This document shows, in pieces, positions 56,376-64,000 of a DNA stretch of 64,000 nt; position 1 is the first letter of the stretch; each line of letters begins with the position of its first letter. Below the pieces are notes generated by a model. That model had not been told where the DNA came from, ran no database searches, and saw nothing but the letters and a program-made list of their open reading frames with translations. Where the stretch lies: contig DATEDI010000037.1 in assembly GCA_035281745.1 (NCBI GenBank), forward strand, positions 42,891 to 106,890, read 5' to 3'. This stretch comes from 66-474 sp035281745. Its GTDB lineage: Bacteria; Pseudomonadota; Gammaproteobacteria; Xanthomonadales; Rhodanobacteraceae. Made by a program: the position numbers and the translations under genes.

Positions 56376-57113
56376 TCAAGCGGTGGATGCCGACGCCGCG
56401 GCCTCCTCATCCAGATCGGCGATGCGATAGCCCGCGCTGTGGATGGTGTGGAGCAGCGGCCGCGCGTACGGCTTGTCGACCACCCGCCGCAGGTTGTAGA
56501 GGTGCGAACGCAGCGTATCGGAATCGGGCAACGTGTCGCCCCAGATTTCGCGTTCGATGTCGTGGCGCGACACCACGCGCGGCGATTCGCGCATCAGGAT
56601 CGTGAGCAGCTTCAGCCCGATCGGCGACACCTGCAGTTCCTCGCCGTCGCGCACGATCCGCAGCGTCGCGGTATCCAGCGTCAGGTCGCCGACCTGATAC
56701 ACCTCGCTGGAAACCTGCCGCCGCTCGCGACGGATCAGGGCACGGATGCGCGCTTCGAGTTCGCGCGGCTCGAACGGCTTGACCAGATAATCGTCGGCGC
56801 CCGCATCGAGGCCGATCAGCTTGTCTTCCAACGTATCGCGCGCGGTGAGCATCAGCACCGGCGTGGCCTTCTTGGCTTCGCCGCGCAGCTTGCGGCAGAC
56901 GTCCAGGCCGTCCATGCCGGGCAGCATCAGGTCCAGCACGATCACGTCGTAGCTGCCGGTGACGGCCAGATGCAGGCCGCTGACGCCGTCGCCCGCGAAA
57001 TCGACGGCATAGCCGCGGCGTTCGAGGAACTCGCCCACCATTTCGGCGATGCCGCTGTTGTCCTCGACCAGCAGCACCATGCCGGTCTGTTTTTCGCGCT
57101 CGAATTCGTTCAT
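56376..57113 (-). CDS. OmpR-family response regulator
   Basis: The 245-residue protein has a receiver domain with acidic pair EDN, phospho-acceptor Asp in VIVLDLMLPGMDG (about 57) and Lys in LVKPFEPRE. A winged-helix DNA-binding domain (about 140-235) has RSHLYNLRRVVDKPY and HTIHSAGYRI. GAGGGG precedes the ATG. First gene of the pair with the downstream kinase. Confidence 0.92.
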   Translation of the reverse strand: MNEFEREKQTGMVLLVEDNSGIAEMVGEFLERRGYAVDFAGDGVSGLHLAVTGSYDVIVLDLMLPGMDGLDVCRKLRGEAKKATPVLMLTARDTLEDKLIGLDAGADDYLVKPFEPRELEARIRALIRRERRQVSSEVYQVGDLTLDTATLRIVRDGEELQVSPIGLKLLTILMRESPRVVSRHDIEREIWGDTLPDSDTLRSHLYNLRRVVDKPYARPLLHTIHSAGYRIADLDEEAAASASTA

Positions 57114-57385
57114 GGCTGCCCCTCGTGGAAACCGTCCTCACGCCGCGTGCACGGCTGTGCAATGTGCCGACACGAAGGTGATTGTCGCGTGAAAGCGACA
57201 GGGCCGCGGCCAGGGCGGACATGCCCGTCGCGACGGGGAATCGCCGGGTGCGGTCAACCGATCGGCGTGCAGGCGCGTTGTCATGGGCGGCGGAGCAACC
57301 ACCGCCGGTTTCACGGGTGACGTATGCGTGACATCCACGAGTGAGGATGCGGCGGGCGGAACTCCCTTCCCGCCCGCCGGTTGGT

Positions 57386-57421
57386 CCTGCCGCGGCGGCA
57401 ACGCCCGCGGCAGGCTTTTTT
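57386..57421 (+). terminator. intrinsic terminator on the plus strand with no plus-strand gene before it
   Basis: CCTGCCGCGG (57386-57395) pairs with CCGCGGCAGG (57405-57414) and is followed by six T on the plus strand (57416-57421). The flanking genes are on the minus strand. A GGCGGGCG / CGCCCGCC stem (57351-57378) lies just before it. On the minus strand the hairpin directly follows the repeat-protein stop but lacks a T-tract. Confidence 0.55.
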
Positions 57422-58380
57422 CAATCGTCGTCGCGCGGCACGCTGACCTTGCCCTTGACGCCGTGGTGGTGGACGTCGCCGCTGCCGACCGAGCCGACGC
57501 TGAAATCGCCACCCACGCCGTCCGCGCCGAAATTGCCGGAACCCAGGCTGCCGGCGTGCACACTGCCACCGGCCTGCTCGATGCTCGCTTCGCCCGACGC
57601 AATCGATCCCACCGCGACATTGCCCTTGACGCCGCGGATCACCAAGTCGCCCGAGCCGACGCTGTCGATCTTGATGCTGCCGCCCACGCCGGTCATTTTT
57701 GCGTCGCCCGATGACACCGATCCGAACGAGACGTTGCCGGTCACATTGCGCAGGCCAAGATCGCCCGAGCCGACGCCGCCGACACGCGCCTCGCCGCGCA
57801 CGCCGTCCACGCTCACGTCGCCGGAACCGACGCTGGAAACGTTCAAGCTGCCAACATCGCCCGCAATCGCATCGCCCGAGCCCACGCGGAGTGCGAGTTC
57901 GCCGGCAATACCGTTCACCTTCAAATCGCCCGAGCCCAGCGTGGCATCCAGCGATGCCACCCCATTGACCTGAGCATCGCCCGAACCTTCCTTCAGCTTC
58001 ACGGCCAGCGATTGCGGCATGCGCACGTCCAGCTTGAGGTAGGCGTACGAATTCCCGAACAGGGAAATGACTACGCCGCGGTCACCGTCGTCCGCGACGA
58101 TGCTGGCGGTGTCGCCATGGCGTGCCGTTTCGATCTTGATGCCCTGAAGCCATTTTTCTTGCGACGCGCAGGCGGTACCCGTCACCACGATTTTGGCGAG
58201 CCCGGCCTCGCCATGGATCGTGAGATCATCGGGGCCGATCTCTACAGACAACTGTTTCAACCCCGCGGCGTCGAGCTCGGCGTTGCGCGGCGCGCTGTAG
58301 CGGCACTGCTCCGCCGCGCCGGCTGCGAACGACACTGCGAGCAGGGACGCCCCCGCGAGCAGAAGGATGGGTTTGCGCAT
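57421..58380 (-). CDS. exported protein built of VGSGD repeats (DUF2807-like beta-helix)
   Basis: The 319-residue precursor has a signal peptide (MRKPILLLAGASLLAVSFAAGA) and an N-terminal part with two cysteines. From about residue 130, some ten repeats of 18-20 residues follow, each with the core VGSGD followed by a short strand and GVxG. Such GSGD repeats form right-handed beta-helices in DUF2807 (GIN domain) proteins. The end is acidic/basic (KGKVSVPRDDD). GGAGA supports the ATG. Position beside a two-component system suggests an envelope stress role; inferred only. Confidence 0.75.
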   Translation of the reverse strand: MRKPILLLAGASLLAVSFAAGAAEQCRYSAPRNAELDAAGLKQLSVEIGPDDLTIHGEAGLAKIVVTGTACASQEKWLQGIKIETARHGDTASIVADDGDRGVVISLFGNSYAYLKLDVRMPQSLAVKLKEGSGDAQVNGVASLDATLGSGDLKVNGIAGELALRVGSGDAIAGDVGSLNVSSVGSGDVSVDGVRGEARVGGVGSGDLGLRNVTGNVSFGSVSSGDAKMTGVGGSIKIDSVGSGDLVIRGVKGNVAVGSIASGEASIEQAGGSVHAGSLGSGNFGADGVGGDFSVGSVGSGDVHHHGVKGKVSVPRDDD

Positions 58381-58712
58381 GACGACTCTCCGGCATCACC
58401 GCCCTCGCGGTGGATGCATGCAAGCATAGAGTCGCCCGTCGCAACTCTTCATGTGCCCAAAGTCGCCGTGACTTGCGGCCTATCCGGGGGGAACGTGTGA
58501 TTTGCCCGCCTTCCAGGAATACGCGCGCCATCCGGGGCGTTCGGCCACGCGCTGCCTTCCGCACAATCCACGAACAGGTCGTGAAGCGATATTTGGAGCA
58601 CACAGCAGCATGTCGCAACGAACATCGGCGCAGCCAACGGCCGCAGGGCAAGCGGCAGCCCGGATCGCGACTTCGTTGCGTCCGGGATGACGAGCAAAAG
58701 GAACACGTGCTT
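58381..58712. other. 332-bp gap before mazG stop
   Basis: Lies upstream of the VGSGD-repeat gene and downstream of mazG. It contains a truncated composite repeat ending GTCCGGGATGACGAGC (about 58680-58695) and GCGGTGGATGCATGCAAGC near 58410. No supported gene or RNA. Confidence 0.4.
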
Positions 58713-59579
58713 CTACCGCTCCTCAGCCTTCGCCCGATTCCACAGCGCATCCTGCTCTGCCAGCGACTTGCCATTCAGTGTTTCGCCCGCCGCGGCCACG
58801 AGCGATTCCATGCGCCGGAAGCGGCGCTCGAATTTGGCGTTGGCATGGCGCAATGCGGCCGAGAAATCGACCTTGGCGTGGCGAGCCAGATTCACCAGCA
58901 CGAACGCCACGTCGCCGATCTCGTCCTTGAGGCGATCGTGACCCGCGCCCGCCGCGAATTCCGCGCGCACTTCGGCTGCCTCTTCCTGCAACTTGTCCAG
59001 CACCGGTTCCGGACCTGGCCAGTCGAAGCCGACCGTGGCGGCGCGCTCGCACAACTTCAGCGCGCGCTTCCATTCGGGCAGGCCGTGGGACACGCCCGCC
59101 AGCGCGCTGGTGTCCTTGTCACCGGCCGCCGCGCGCTCTGCGCGCTTGATGTCTTCCCACGAAACGGGGTCAGGCGAGATGAGGTCCGGTTCATTTCTCG
59201 AAGGATTGGCGTCACCCGCATCCGTCCCGGAAAAGTGGACCTGACCCCCTTTCGTGTCACCCCATTTCACATGCGGATGCCGGCGCACCAGCTTGGCGTT
59301 GATTGCATCGACCACGTCGGCGAAGCCGAACAGCCCCTGTTCCTCGGCCATGCGCGCGTGGAACACCACCTGCAGCAGCAGATCGCCCAATTCGTCCTTC
59401 AGCGCCGCGTAGTCCTTGCGGTCGATCGCATCGGCGACTTCGTAGCTTTCCTCGATGGTGTACGGCGCAATCGTATCGAACGTCTGCGCGACGTCCCACG
59501 GGCAACCATGTTCGCGATTGCGCAGGCGCGACATGATCGCGAGCAGTTCCGCGATGCCATCGCGATGGCTGCCGGTCAC
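58713..59579 (-). CDS. mazG: nucleoside triphosphate pyrophosphohydrolase MazG
   Basis: Hydrolyses (d)NTPs to monophosphates. GTG 59579 overlaps the cysQ stop (GTGA) and yields 288 residues, longer than the roughly 263 of E. coli MazG. Both MazG domains are visible: REHGCPWDVAQTFDTIAPYT, EESYEVADAI and KDELGDLLLQVVFHA, then KLQEEAAEVRAEF and DEIGDVAFVLVNLARH. The extra length lies between them (about 112-138) and matches a small palindromic element. It is in frame, so the protein is probably functional. Confidence 0.92.
   Translation of the reverse strand: MTGSHRDGIAELLAIMSRLRNREHGCPWDVAQTFDTIAPYTIEESYEVADAIDRKDYAALKDELGDLLLQVVFHARMAEEQGLFGFADVVDAINAKLVRRHPHVKWGDTKGGQVHFSGTDAGDANPSRNEPDLISPDPVSWEDIKRAERAAAGDKDTSALAGVSHGLPEWKRALKLCERAATVGFDWPGPEPVLDKLQEEAAEVRAEFAAGAGHDRLKDEIGDVAFVLVNLARHAKVDFSAALRHANAKFERRFRRMESLVAAAGETLNGKSLAEQDALWNRAKAEER
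59166..59248. repeat. 83-bp GGGGTCAGG inverted-end element in frame inside mazG
   Basis: GGGGTCAGG (59166-59174) and its complement CCTGACCCC (59240-59248) bound the element; inner GAGGTCCGG and AAAGTGGACCT extend the pairing loosely. It lies in the linker between the two MazG domains, where it adds about 28 codons. Confidence 0.65.
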
Positions 59580-60382
59580 GGGCGCAGCCCGAGCCTGGCC
59601 ACCCAATCCACCGAGCGGTCGCCAAGCGCGAGGAACTCCGGATTCAACAGCGAATCCTTGGTGTTGTAGCGAAGCGGTTCGCCCGCGAGGTCGAGCACCG
59701 CGCCGCCGGCCTGCTCCAGTACGCATTGCGCGGCCGCAGTATCCCACTCCGAGGTGGGTCCGAGCCGCAGGTAAAGGTCGGCGTCCGCGCGCGCGATCAT
59801 GCAGAACTTGATCGACGATCCCACCGATACCAGCCGGTGGTAGCCGAGGTGTTCCAGCATCGCCAATTGTCGATCGTTGCCGTGCGAGCGGCTGCCGGCG
59901 ACGATCGGAATCGAAGCAGCAGGCCGTGTCGCGATCGGCTGCGGCATCGCACCCGGCGCGGTTTCGAGGAACGCACCCTCGCCCGCGATGCCGTAGTACA
60001 ACTCGCCGGTCACCGGCACCAACACCACGCCCAGCACCGGCACGTGGTTTTCGATCAGCGCGATGTTGACGGTGAATTCGCCGTTGCGCTTCACGAATTC
60101 GCGGGTGCCGTCCAGCGGATCGACCAGCCAGTAGCGTTCCCACGTTTGCCGCATGCTCCAGTCGAGGCTTTTGGATTCCTCCGACAGCACCGGAATGTCG
60201 GGCGTCAATTCGCGCAGGCCCTGCACGATCAGCCGGTGCGAAGCCATGTCGGCGGCGGTCAGCGGCGAATCGTCGCTTTTGGTTTCGACCGCGAAGCTGC
60301 CCGCATAGATTTCCAGAATCGCCGCCCCCGCGCGGCGTGCCAGTGCGCAACTCGCGTGCGCGATGCGTTCCAGGGCGCTCAT
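59576..60382 (-). CDS. cysQ: 3'(2'),5'-bisphosphate nucleotidase CysQ
   Basis: Removes the 3' phosphate of PAP from sulfate assimilation. The 268-residue inositol-phosphatase-fold protein has the metal motif WLVDPLDGTREFVKRNGEF (about 84-102), an upstream acidic pair in LSEESK and the second motif EWDTAAAQCVLEQAGG. ATG 60382 overlaps the nudE stop by four bases and its end overlaps mazG, so the three are translationally linked. Confidence 0.95.
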   Translation of the reverse strand: MSALERIAHASCALARRAGAAILEIYAGSFAVETKSDDSPLTAADMASHRLIVQGLRELTPDIPVLSEESKSLDWSMRQTWERYWLVDPLDGTREFVKRNGEFTVNIALIENHVPVLGVVLVPVTGELYYGIAGEGAFLETAPGAMPQPIATRPAASIPIVAGSRSHGNDRQLAMLEHLGYHRLVSVGSSIKFCMIARADADLYLRLGPTSEWDTAAAQCVLEQAGGAVLDLAGEPLRYNTKDSLLNPEFLALGDRSVDWVARLGLRP

Positions 60383-60945
60383 GGAGTTTCCTTCGGCTGG
60401 AATTTTCCGGCCAGGTATTCGCGTGCAATGAACAACGCGGCGATCGAGCGTCCTTCCGTGACGTCGTCGCGCGCCAGCAACCGGTTCAGCTCGGAAAGTT
60501 TCCAGGGCACCACTTCCAGCGTTTCCGGCTCGTCACCCGGTCGGCGTTGCGGATACAGGTCTTCGGCAAGAATCACCTGCGCCTTGTGGGTCATGTAGGC
60601 CGGCGAAAGCGACAGCGTGGCCAGCGGCGTGAGCTTGCGCGCGCCGAAACCGGCTTCCTCCTGCAACTCGCGATCGGCCGCCTGCAGCGGCGTTTCGCCC
60701 GGATCGATGCGGCCTTTCACGAGGCCGAGCTCGTAGCGATCCACGCCCACGCAGTATTCGCGCACCAGCAACACGGTATCCTCGTCCTGCATCGGCACGA
60801 TGAATACCGCGCCGCGTCCCGACGCGCTCAATCTTTCGAAGGTGCGGTGGGCCCCGTTCGAAAACGCAAGGTCGACTTCCTCGATCCGCAGGAACCGGCT
60901 GTCGCGCGCTGGGCGCGTGGCGAGGATCTCGGGTGGCTTGGACAT
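60379..60945 (-). CDS. nudE: ADP-compounds hydrolase NudE (Nudix)
   Basis: Cleaves ADP-ribose, NADH and Ap3A-type nucleotides. The 188-residue product starts MSKPPEILATRPA and has an intact Nudix box, GRIDPGETPLQAADRELQEE then AGFG (about 93-116). The ending RSIAALFIAREYLAGKF is typical of NudE. The ribosome binding site is weak; an upstream ATG at 60984 is less likely because MSKPP matches homologues. First gene of nudE-cysQ-mazG, a common order in this group. Confidence 0.92.
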   Translation of the reverse strand: MSKPPEILATRPARDSRFLRIEEVDLAFSNGAHRTFERLSASGRGAVFIVPMQDEDTVLLVREYCVGVDRYELGLVKGRIDPGETPLQAADRELQEEAGFGARKLTPLATLSLSPAYMTHKAQVILAEDLYPQRRPGDEPETLEVVPWKLSELNRLLARDDVTEGRSIAALFIAREYLAGKFQPKETP

Positions 60946-61068
60946 CCAGTGATTGTAACGGACGCGACTTGTGCGATCCTCCATGACCGCTGCCGGTCCA
61001 TGATTTCGCGCAATCCCGTGCGTCGCGCGCTCACCTGCACCGGAACATGCCTTGCATGGCCTGATTTT

Positions 61069-62061
61069 TTACGGCTTGCCGTGGTTCGAACTGGATGGAG
61101 CCGGGACGACGCTCGACGCGGAGGCCGGCGCGGACGCGGCCGATGCGGGTTTCGCGGTGCTCGACGCGGACTTCGGCAGCGGCACCTTCTTGCCGGTCAG
61201 GGTTTCGGGCGGCGGCATCGACAAGCGGATGTCATCGTCATTCTTCGGCGGCGGTGGCGGATCGTCGCCCCTGCAGCCTGCGAACAACGCCAGCGGCGAC
61301 AACGCGCAATGCAAGCGGACGCCGCCCGGCAGACGCACGGTTTTCTGCACCGTGGTTTTTTCGATCACCTTGTCGACCGCGCGCCCGATCGTCTTCTGGC
61401 CCAGGCTTTCCTTGTCGGGCGCCCAGTCCTGGTTGAATCGCGTCGGCTTGTACGGCAACGGGGATTCGCCGCCGGAGATTTGCGAGCCCTTGATCTCCGG
61501 CGTCTGATAGGCCGGCGTCGGCGCAGGCTTGCCGGAGGTGTTCGGCGGCAACCGCACTTGGCCGTTGGATTCGTACAGTTGCAGCGGCGGTCCCTTCACG
61601 CCTTCGAGCGTTGCACTGATCGCGCCTTTCGTGGGCGGCACGTAATGCAGGCGTCGCGCGGACGCAGATGTAGTGGGCTGGCCCTGCAATGGCGGCGGCG
61701 GCACCAGTGGCGGCGGTGGCGGCAAATCCGAACCCGATTCGATCAAACTCACCGCGACCACGCCGCTGTCGTCGCGGCTGTATGGTGTGGGCCGCAAGAT
61801 CAGGTACGCGACCCACCCCAACAGCACGTGCGCGACGATCACCAGCGCAACCAGCAGCCAGAGACTGCGCCGGTCGCGCGGCGGTTCCTGACGCTGGGTC
61901 AGACGCACCCAAGGCAGGTCGGCGAGCTCGGCTGCCGCGTCGCGCAGCATGCCGCGATCACGGGATTGCGTCAGTTCCTCGATTTCCTGTCCGTCGTTGC
62001 GGGGCATGCGGCCGGCCGATGCGCGCGCATTGCGCGTGCGGAAGTTTAGGGGATGCGCCAC
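61069..62061 (-). CDS. proline-rich single-pass membrane protein
   Basis: The 330-residue product has a charged N-terminus and one membrane helix (about 67-88, SLWLLVALVIVAHVLLGWVA). A periplasmic part follows with proline runs near 113-123 and 266-271. A folded-looking middle segment has RAVDKVIEKTTVQKTV and a Cys pair (LHCALSPLALFAGC). The Ser/Ala/Pro tail is probably disordered. The TonB-like topology is superficial. No family recognised. Starts at 62061 or 62007 are both possible. Confidence 0.65.
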   Translation of the reverse strand: MAHPLNFRTRNARASAGRMPRNDGQEIEELTQSRDRGMLRDAAAELADLPWVRLTQRQEPPRDRRSLWLLVALVIVAHVLLGWVAYLILRPTPYSRDDSGVVAVSLIESGSDLPPPPPLVPPPPLQGQPTTSASARRLHYVPPTKGAISATLEGVKGPPLQLYESNGQVRLPPNTSGKPAPTPAYQTPEIKGSQISGGESPLPYKPTRFNQDWAPDKESLGQKTIGRAVDKVIEKTTVQKTVRLPGGVRLHCALSPLALFAGCRGDDPPPPPKNDDDIRLSMPPPETLTGKKVPLPKSASSTAKPASAASAPASASSVVPAPSSSNHGKP

Positions 62062-62189
62062 GACAGCCCGTGCGCGGGGCGGGCGGGTGTTCAGACCGTG
62101 CCCTGCGCTGCAGGTTCCGCTGGCCCTTGACCCTGCCCGGTGATCGGCGCATGGTCTTGCGACCGCCGCTACCGGAAAGCGAGGTCAGC

Positions 62190-64000
62190 ATGGGTGCCTA
62201 CTCCACCCGGGACATCCGCAACGTGGCCCTGACCGGACACGCGGGCGCCGGCAAGACCAGCTTGTTCGAAGCGCTGCTGCAGGCGGGTGGGGCGATCCAG
62301 ACGGGCGGCGCGATCGAGCGCGGCAACACGGTATCCGACTTCGACGATCAGGAGAAGGAACGCCAGCATTCCATCCATTCGGCGATCGCTTCGATGGACG
62401 CCGCGGGCTGCCACGTCAACCTGATCGACACTGCGGGCTACGCGGATTTTCGCGGCGAAACGCTGTCCGCGTTGGCCGCTGTCGAAACCTGTACGGTGGT
62501 GGTGAACGCGGCCAACGGCATCGAACACGGCACCCGCCGCATGATGCATTACGCGAAGGAACGCCGGCTCGCGCGCATGCTGGTGGTGAATCGCATCGAC
62601 ATGGATGACATCGACGCCGCGACGCTGGTCGAATCGCTGCGCGAAGAATTCGGTGCGGAATGTCTGCCGGTCAATCTGCCCGCGGAGCACGGTGCGAAGG
62701 TCGTCGATTGCTTTTTCGCGCACGACGGGATGAGTGATCTTGGTCCGGTCGCCGACGCGCACCAGCGTATCGTCGACCAGGTGGTCGAGATCAACGAGCG
62801 GCTGATGGGCCGATATCTCGAAGAAGGTGAGGACAAGCTTTCGCCCGAAGACCTGCACGACGCGTTCGAACAATGCCTGCGCGAAGGACACTTGGTGCCG
62901 ATCTGTTTCACCTCCGCGCGCACCGGCACGGGCGTCGCGGAGTGGTTGCAGATCGCGTGCCGCCTGCTGCCGCATCCCGGCGAAGCCAACCCGCCGCCAT
63001 TTTTTAGAGGAGGTGGCGTCAAAGGCACGGGCGCCGATGCAACGCCCATCGTGGCCAAACCCGATCCCGACGCGCACGTGATCGCGGACGTGTTCAAGAT
63101 CATCAACGACCCGTTCGTCGGCAAGCTCGCGGCGTTCCGGGTGTGGCAGGGCACCATCAGGAAGGATTCGCAGCTTTTCATCGACGACGGCAAGAAACCC
63201 TTCAAGGTGGGGCATCTGCTGCGCCTGCAGGGCAAGGATCACATCGAAATCGAACATGCGATTCCCGGCGACATCGCTGGCGTCGCCAAGGTCGATGACA
63301 TCCATTTCGACGCGGTGCTGCACGATTCGCACGATGAGGACGCGATCCGCCTGCAGCCGTTGAAATTCCCGCTGTCGATGTTCGGCCTTGCGGTGGAACC
63401 GAAACACAAGGGCCAGGATCAGAAACTCGCGACCGCACTCACGAAACTTGCGGAGGAGGACCCCTGCCTCTCGGTCGAACACAACAAGGAGTTGAACGAA
63501 ACCGTGGTGCGTGGCTTGTCCGACCTGCACCTGAAGCTCACCCTCGCAAGGATGCAAAGCAAGTACGGGGTGGAGGTGATCACCCACCCGCCGCGCATCG
63601 CCTACCGCGAAACCGTGGGCGCGAGCGCCGAAGGCCACCATCGCCACAAGAAGCAGACCGGTGGCGCCGGGCAATTCGGCGAAGTGTTCCTGCGCGTCGA
63701 ACCGTTGCCGCGCGGCGCGGGTTTCGAGTTCCGCGACGACAGCAAGGGCGGCGTGATTCCCAACCAGTACATCCCCGCCATCGAGAAGGGCGTGCGCCAG
63801 GTGCTGGATCACGGCGCGGTCGCCGGCTATCCGATGCAGGACGTGCGCGTGGTGGTGTTCGACGGCAAGTACCACCCGGTCGATTCCAAGGAAGTCGCCT
63901 TCGTGTCGGCCGGCAAGAAGGCGTTCCTGGACGCCATCGCGAAAGCCCGGCCGATCGTGCTGGAACCGATCGTCAACATGGACGTCAACGTGCCCGAGCA
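62190..64000 (+). CDS. EF-G-like translation GTPase, 3' end outside the window
   Basis: 603 complete codons are visible. GAGG precedes ATG 62190. G motifs: P-loop GHAGAGKTS (16-24), DTAGYADF and NRID. Domains II to IV follow (LKLTLARMQSKYGVEV, then QTGGAGQFGEV, typical of EF-G domain IV). It is not canonical EF-G: the switch I RGITI is replaced by RQHSI, DTPG by DTAG and NKxD by NRID, as in EF-G-like (FusA2-type) proteins. A Gly/Pro-rich insertion lies at about residues 268-285. Role in translation or ribosome rescue is not known. Confidence 0.9.
   Translation, partial: MGAYSTRDIRNVALTGHAGAGKTSLFEALLQAGGAIQTGGAIERGNTVSDFDDQEKERQHSIHSAIASMDAAGCHVNLIDTAGYADFRGETLSALAAVETCTVVVNAANGIEHGTRRMMHYAKERRLARMLVVNRIDMDDIDAATLVESLREEFGAECLPVNLPAEHGAKVVDCFFAHDGMSDLGPVADAHQRIVDQVVEINERLMGRYLEEGEDKLSPEDLHDAFEQCLREGHLVPICFTSARTGTGVAEWLQIACRLLPHPGEANPPPFFRGGGVKGTGADATPIVAKPDPDAHVIADVFKIINDPFVGKLAAFRVWQGTIRKDSQLFIDDGKKPFKVGHLLRLQGKDHIEIEHAIPGDIAGVAKVDDIHFDAVLHDSHDEDAIRLQPLKFPLSMFGLAVEPKHKGQDQKLATALTKLAEEDPCLSVEHNKELNETVVRGLSDLHLKLTLARMQSKYGVEVITHPPRIAYRETVGASAEGHHRHKKQTGGAGQFGEVFLRVEPLPRGAGFEFRDDSKGGVIPNQYIPAIEKGVRQVLDHGAVAGYPMQDVRVVVFDGKYHPVDSKEVAFVSAGKKAFLDAIAKARPIVLEPIVNMDVNVPE

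Noticed and set aside
61069..62061. TonB energy-transducing protein to serve PqqU
   Set aside because: The proline-rich single-pass layout is suggestive, but no TonB C-terminal domain motif (YP-type) is visible and ExbB/ExbD are not adjacent.

Overview
The window looks like the chromosome of a high-GC, aerobic, respiration-rich gammaproteobacterium. Gene content and the dense CGTCATTCCGG-type intergenic repeats suggest the Lysobacterales (Xanthomonadales), perhaps Rhodanobacteraceae. This placement is inference from gene families and was not tested by phylogeny. No rRNA, tRNA or CRISPR array was seen.

Layout. 1-4.2 kb: start of a topoisomerase IB gene (minus, cut by the window edge), a small gene, and the non-homologous end-joining pair ligD and ku. 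4.5-8.6 kb: an MFS transporter, a secreted protein, a DUF421/FNT membrane pair and a small basic protein. 8.9-17.8 kb (mostly minus): a TonB receptor closely resembling the PQQ importer PqqU/YncD, then two tandem membrane PQQ glucose dehydrogenases behind an OprP-like porin. 17.8-19.8 kb: repeat-rich DNA with two small membrane-protein genes. 19.8-23.7 kb (minus): a three-subunit GMC-type FAD sugar or sugar-acid dehydrogenase (Tat subunit, flavoprotein, triheme cytochrome c). 23.9-37.6 kb (plus): alternative complex III (actABCDEF), a small membrane protein, Sco, a caa3-type (A2) oxidase coxB-coxA-coxC, subunit IV and an unknown protein. 37.9-43.3 kb: a very large hybrid sensor kinase and an SRPBCC protein. 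43.3-52.9 kb (minus): an apparent operon DUF4142-xoxF-xoxJ-cytochrome c-oxidase II-I-III-membrane protein-CtaG/cytochrome c. 53.1-58.4 kb: HbpS-like protein, metallo-beta-lactamase-fold hydrolase, a two-component system and a repeat-built exported protein. 58.7-62.1 kb (minus): nudE-cysQ-mazG and a proline-rich membrane protein. 62.2 kb to the end: an EF-G-like GTPase cut by the window edge.

How it fits together. Three quinoproteins (two Gcd, one XoxF with the lanthanide-type Asp-Tyr-Asp motif) and a FAD dehydrogenase oxidise sugars and alcohols in the periplasm. The Gcd enzymes should reduce quinone, which ACIII can re-oxidise and pass to the caa3 oxidase encoded beside it. XoxF should pass electrons through a cytochrome c to an oxidase encoded in its own operon. 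That second oxidase keeps all heme and CuB ligands but lacks both hallmark proton-channel residues, with Trp in place of the D-channel Glu and Ser in place of the K-channel Lys. No PQQ-synthesis genes are present here, which fits with, but does not prove, PQQ uptake. A 42-bp motif with conserved internal spacing lies upstream of both the porin-gcd-gcd operon and the GMC dehydrogenase operon.

A second theme is repeat invasion. Palindromic intergenic elements sit inside or at the edges of reading frames (actB, actC, actE, actF, sco, xoxJ, mazG), mostly without breaking the frame. actB also carries a one-base frameshift within its iron-sulfur domain, which may be a sequencing error.
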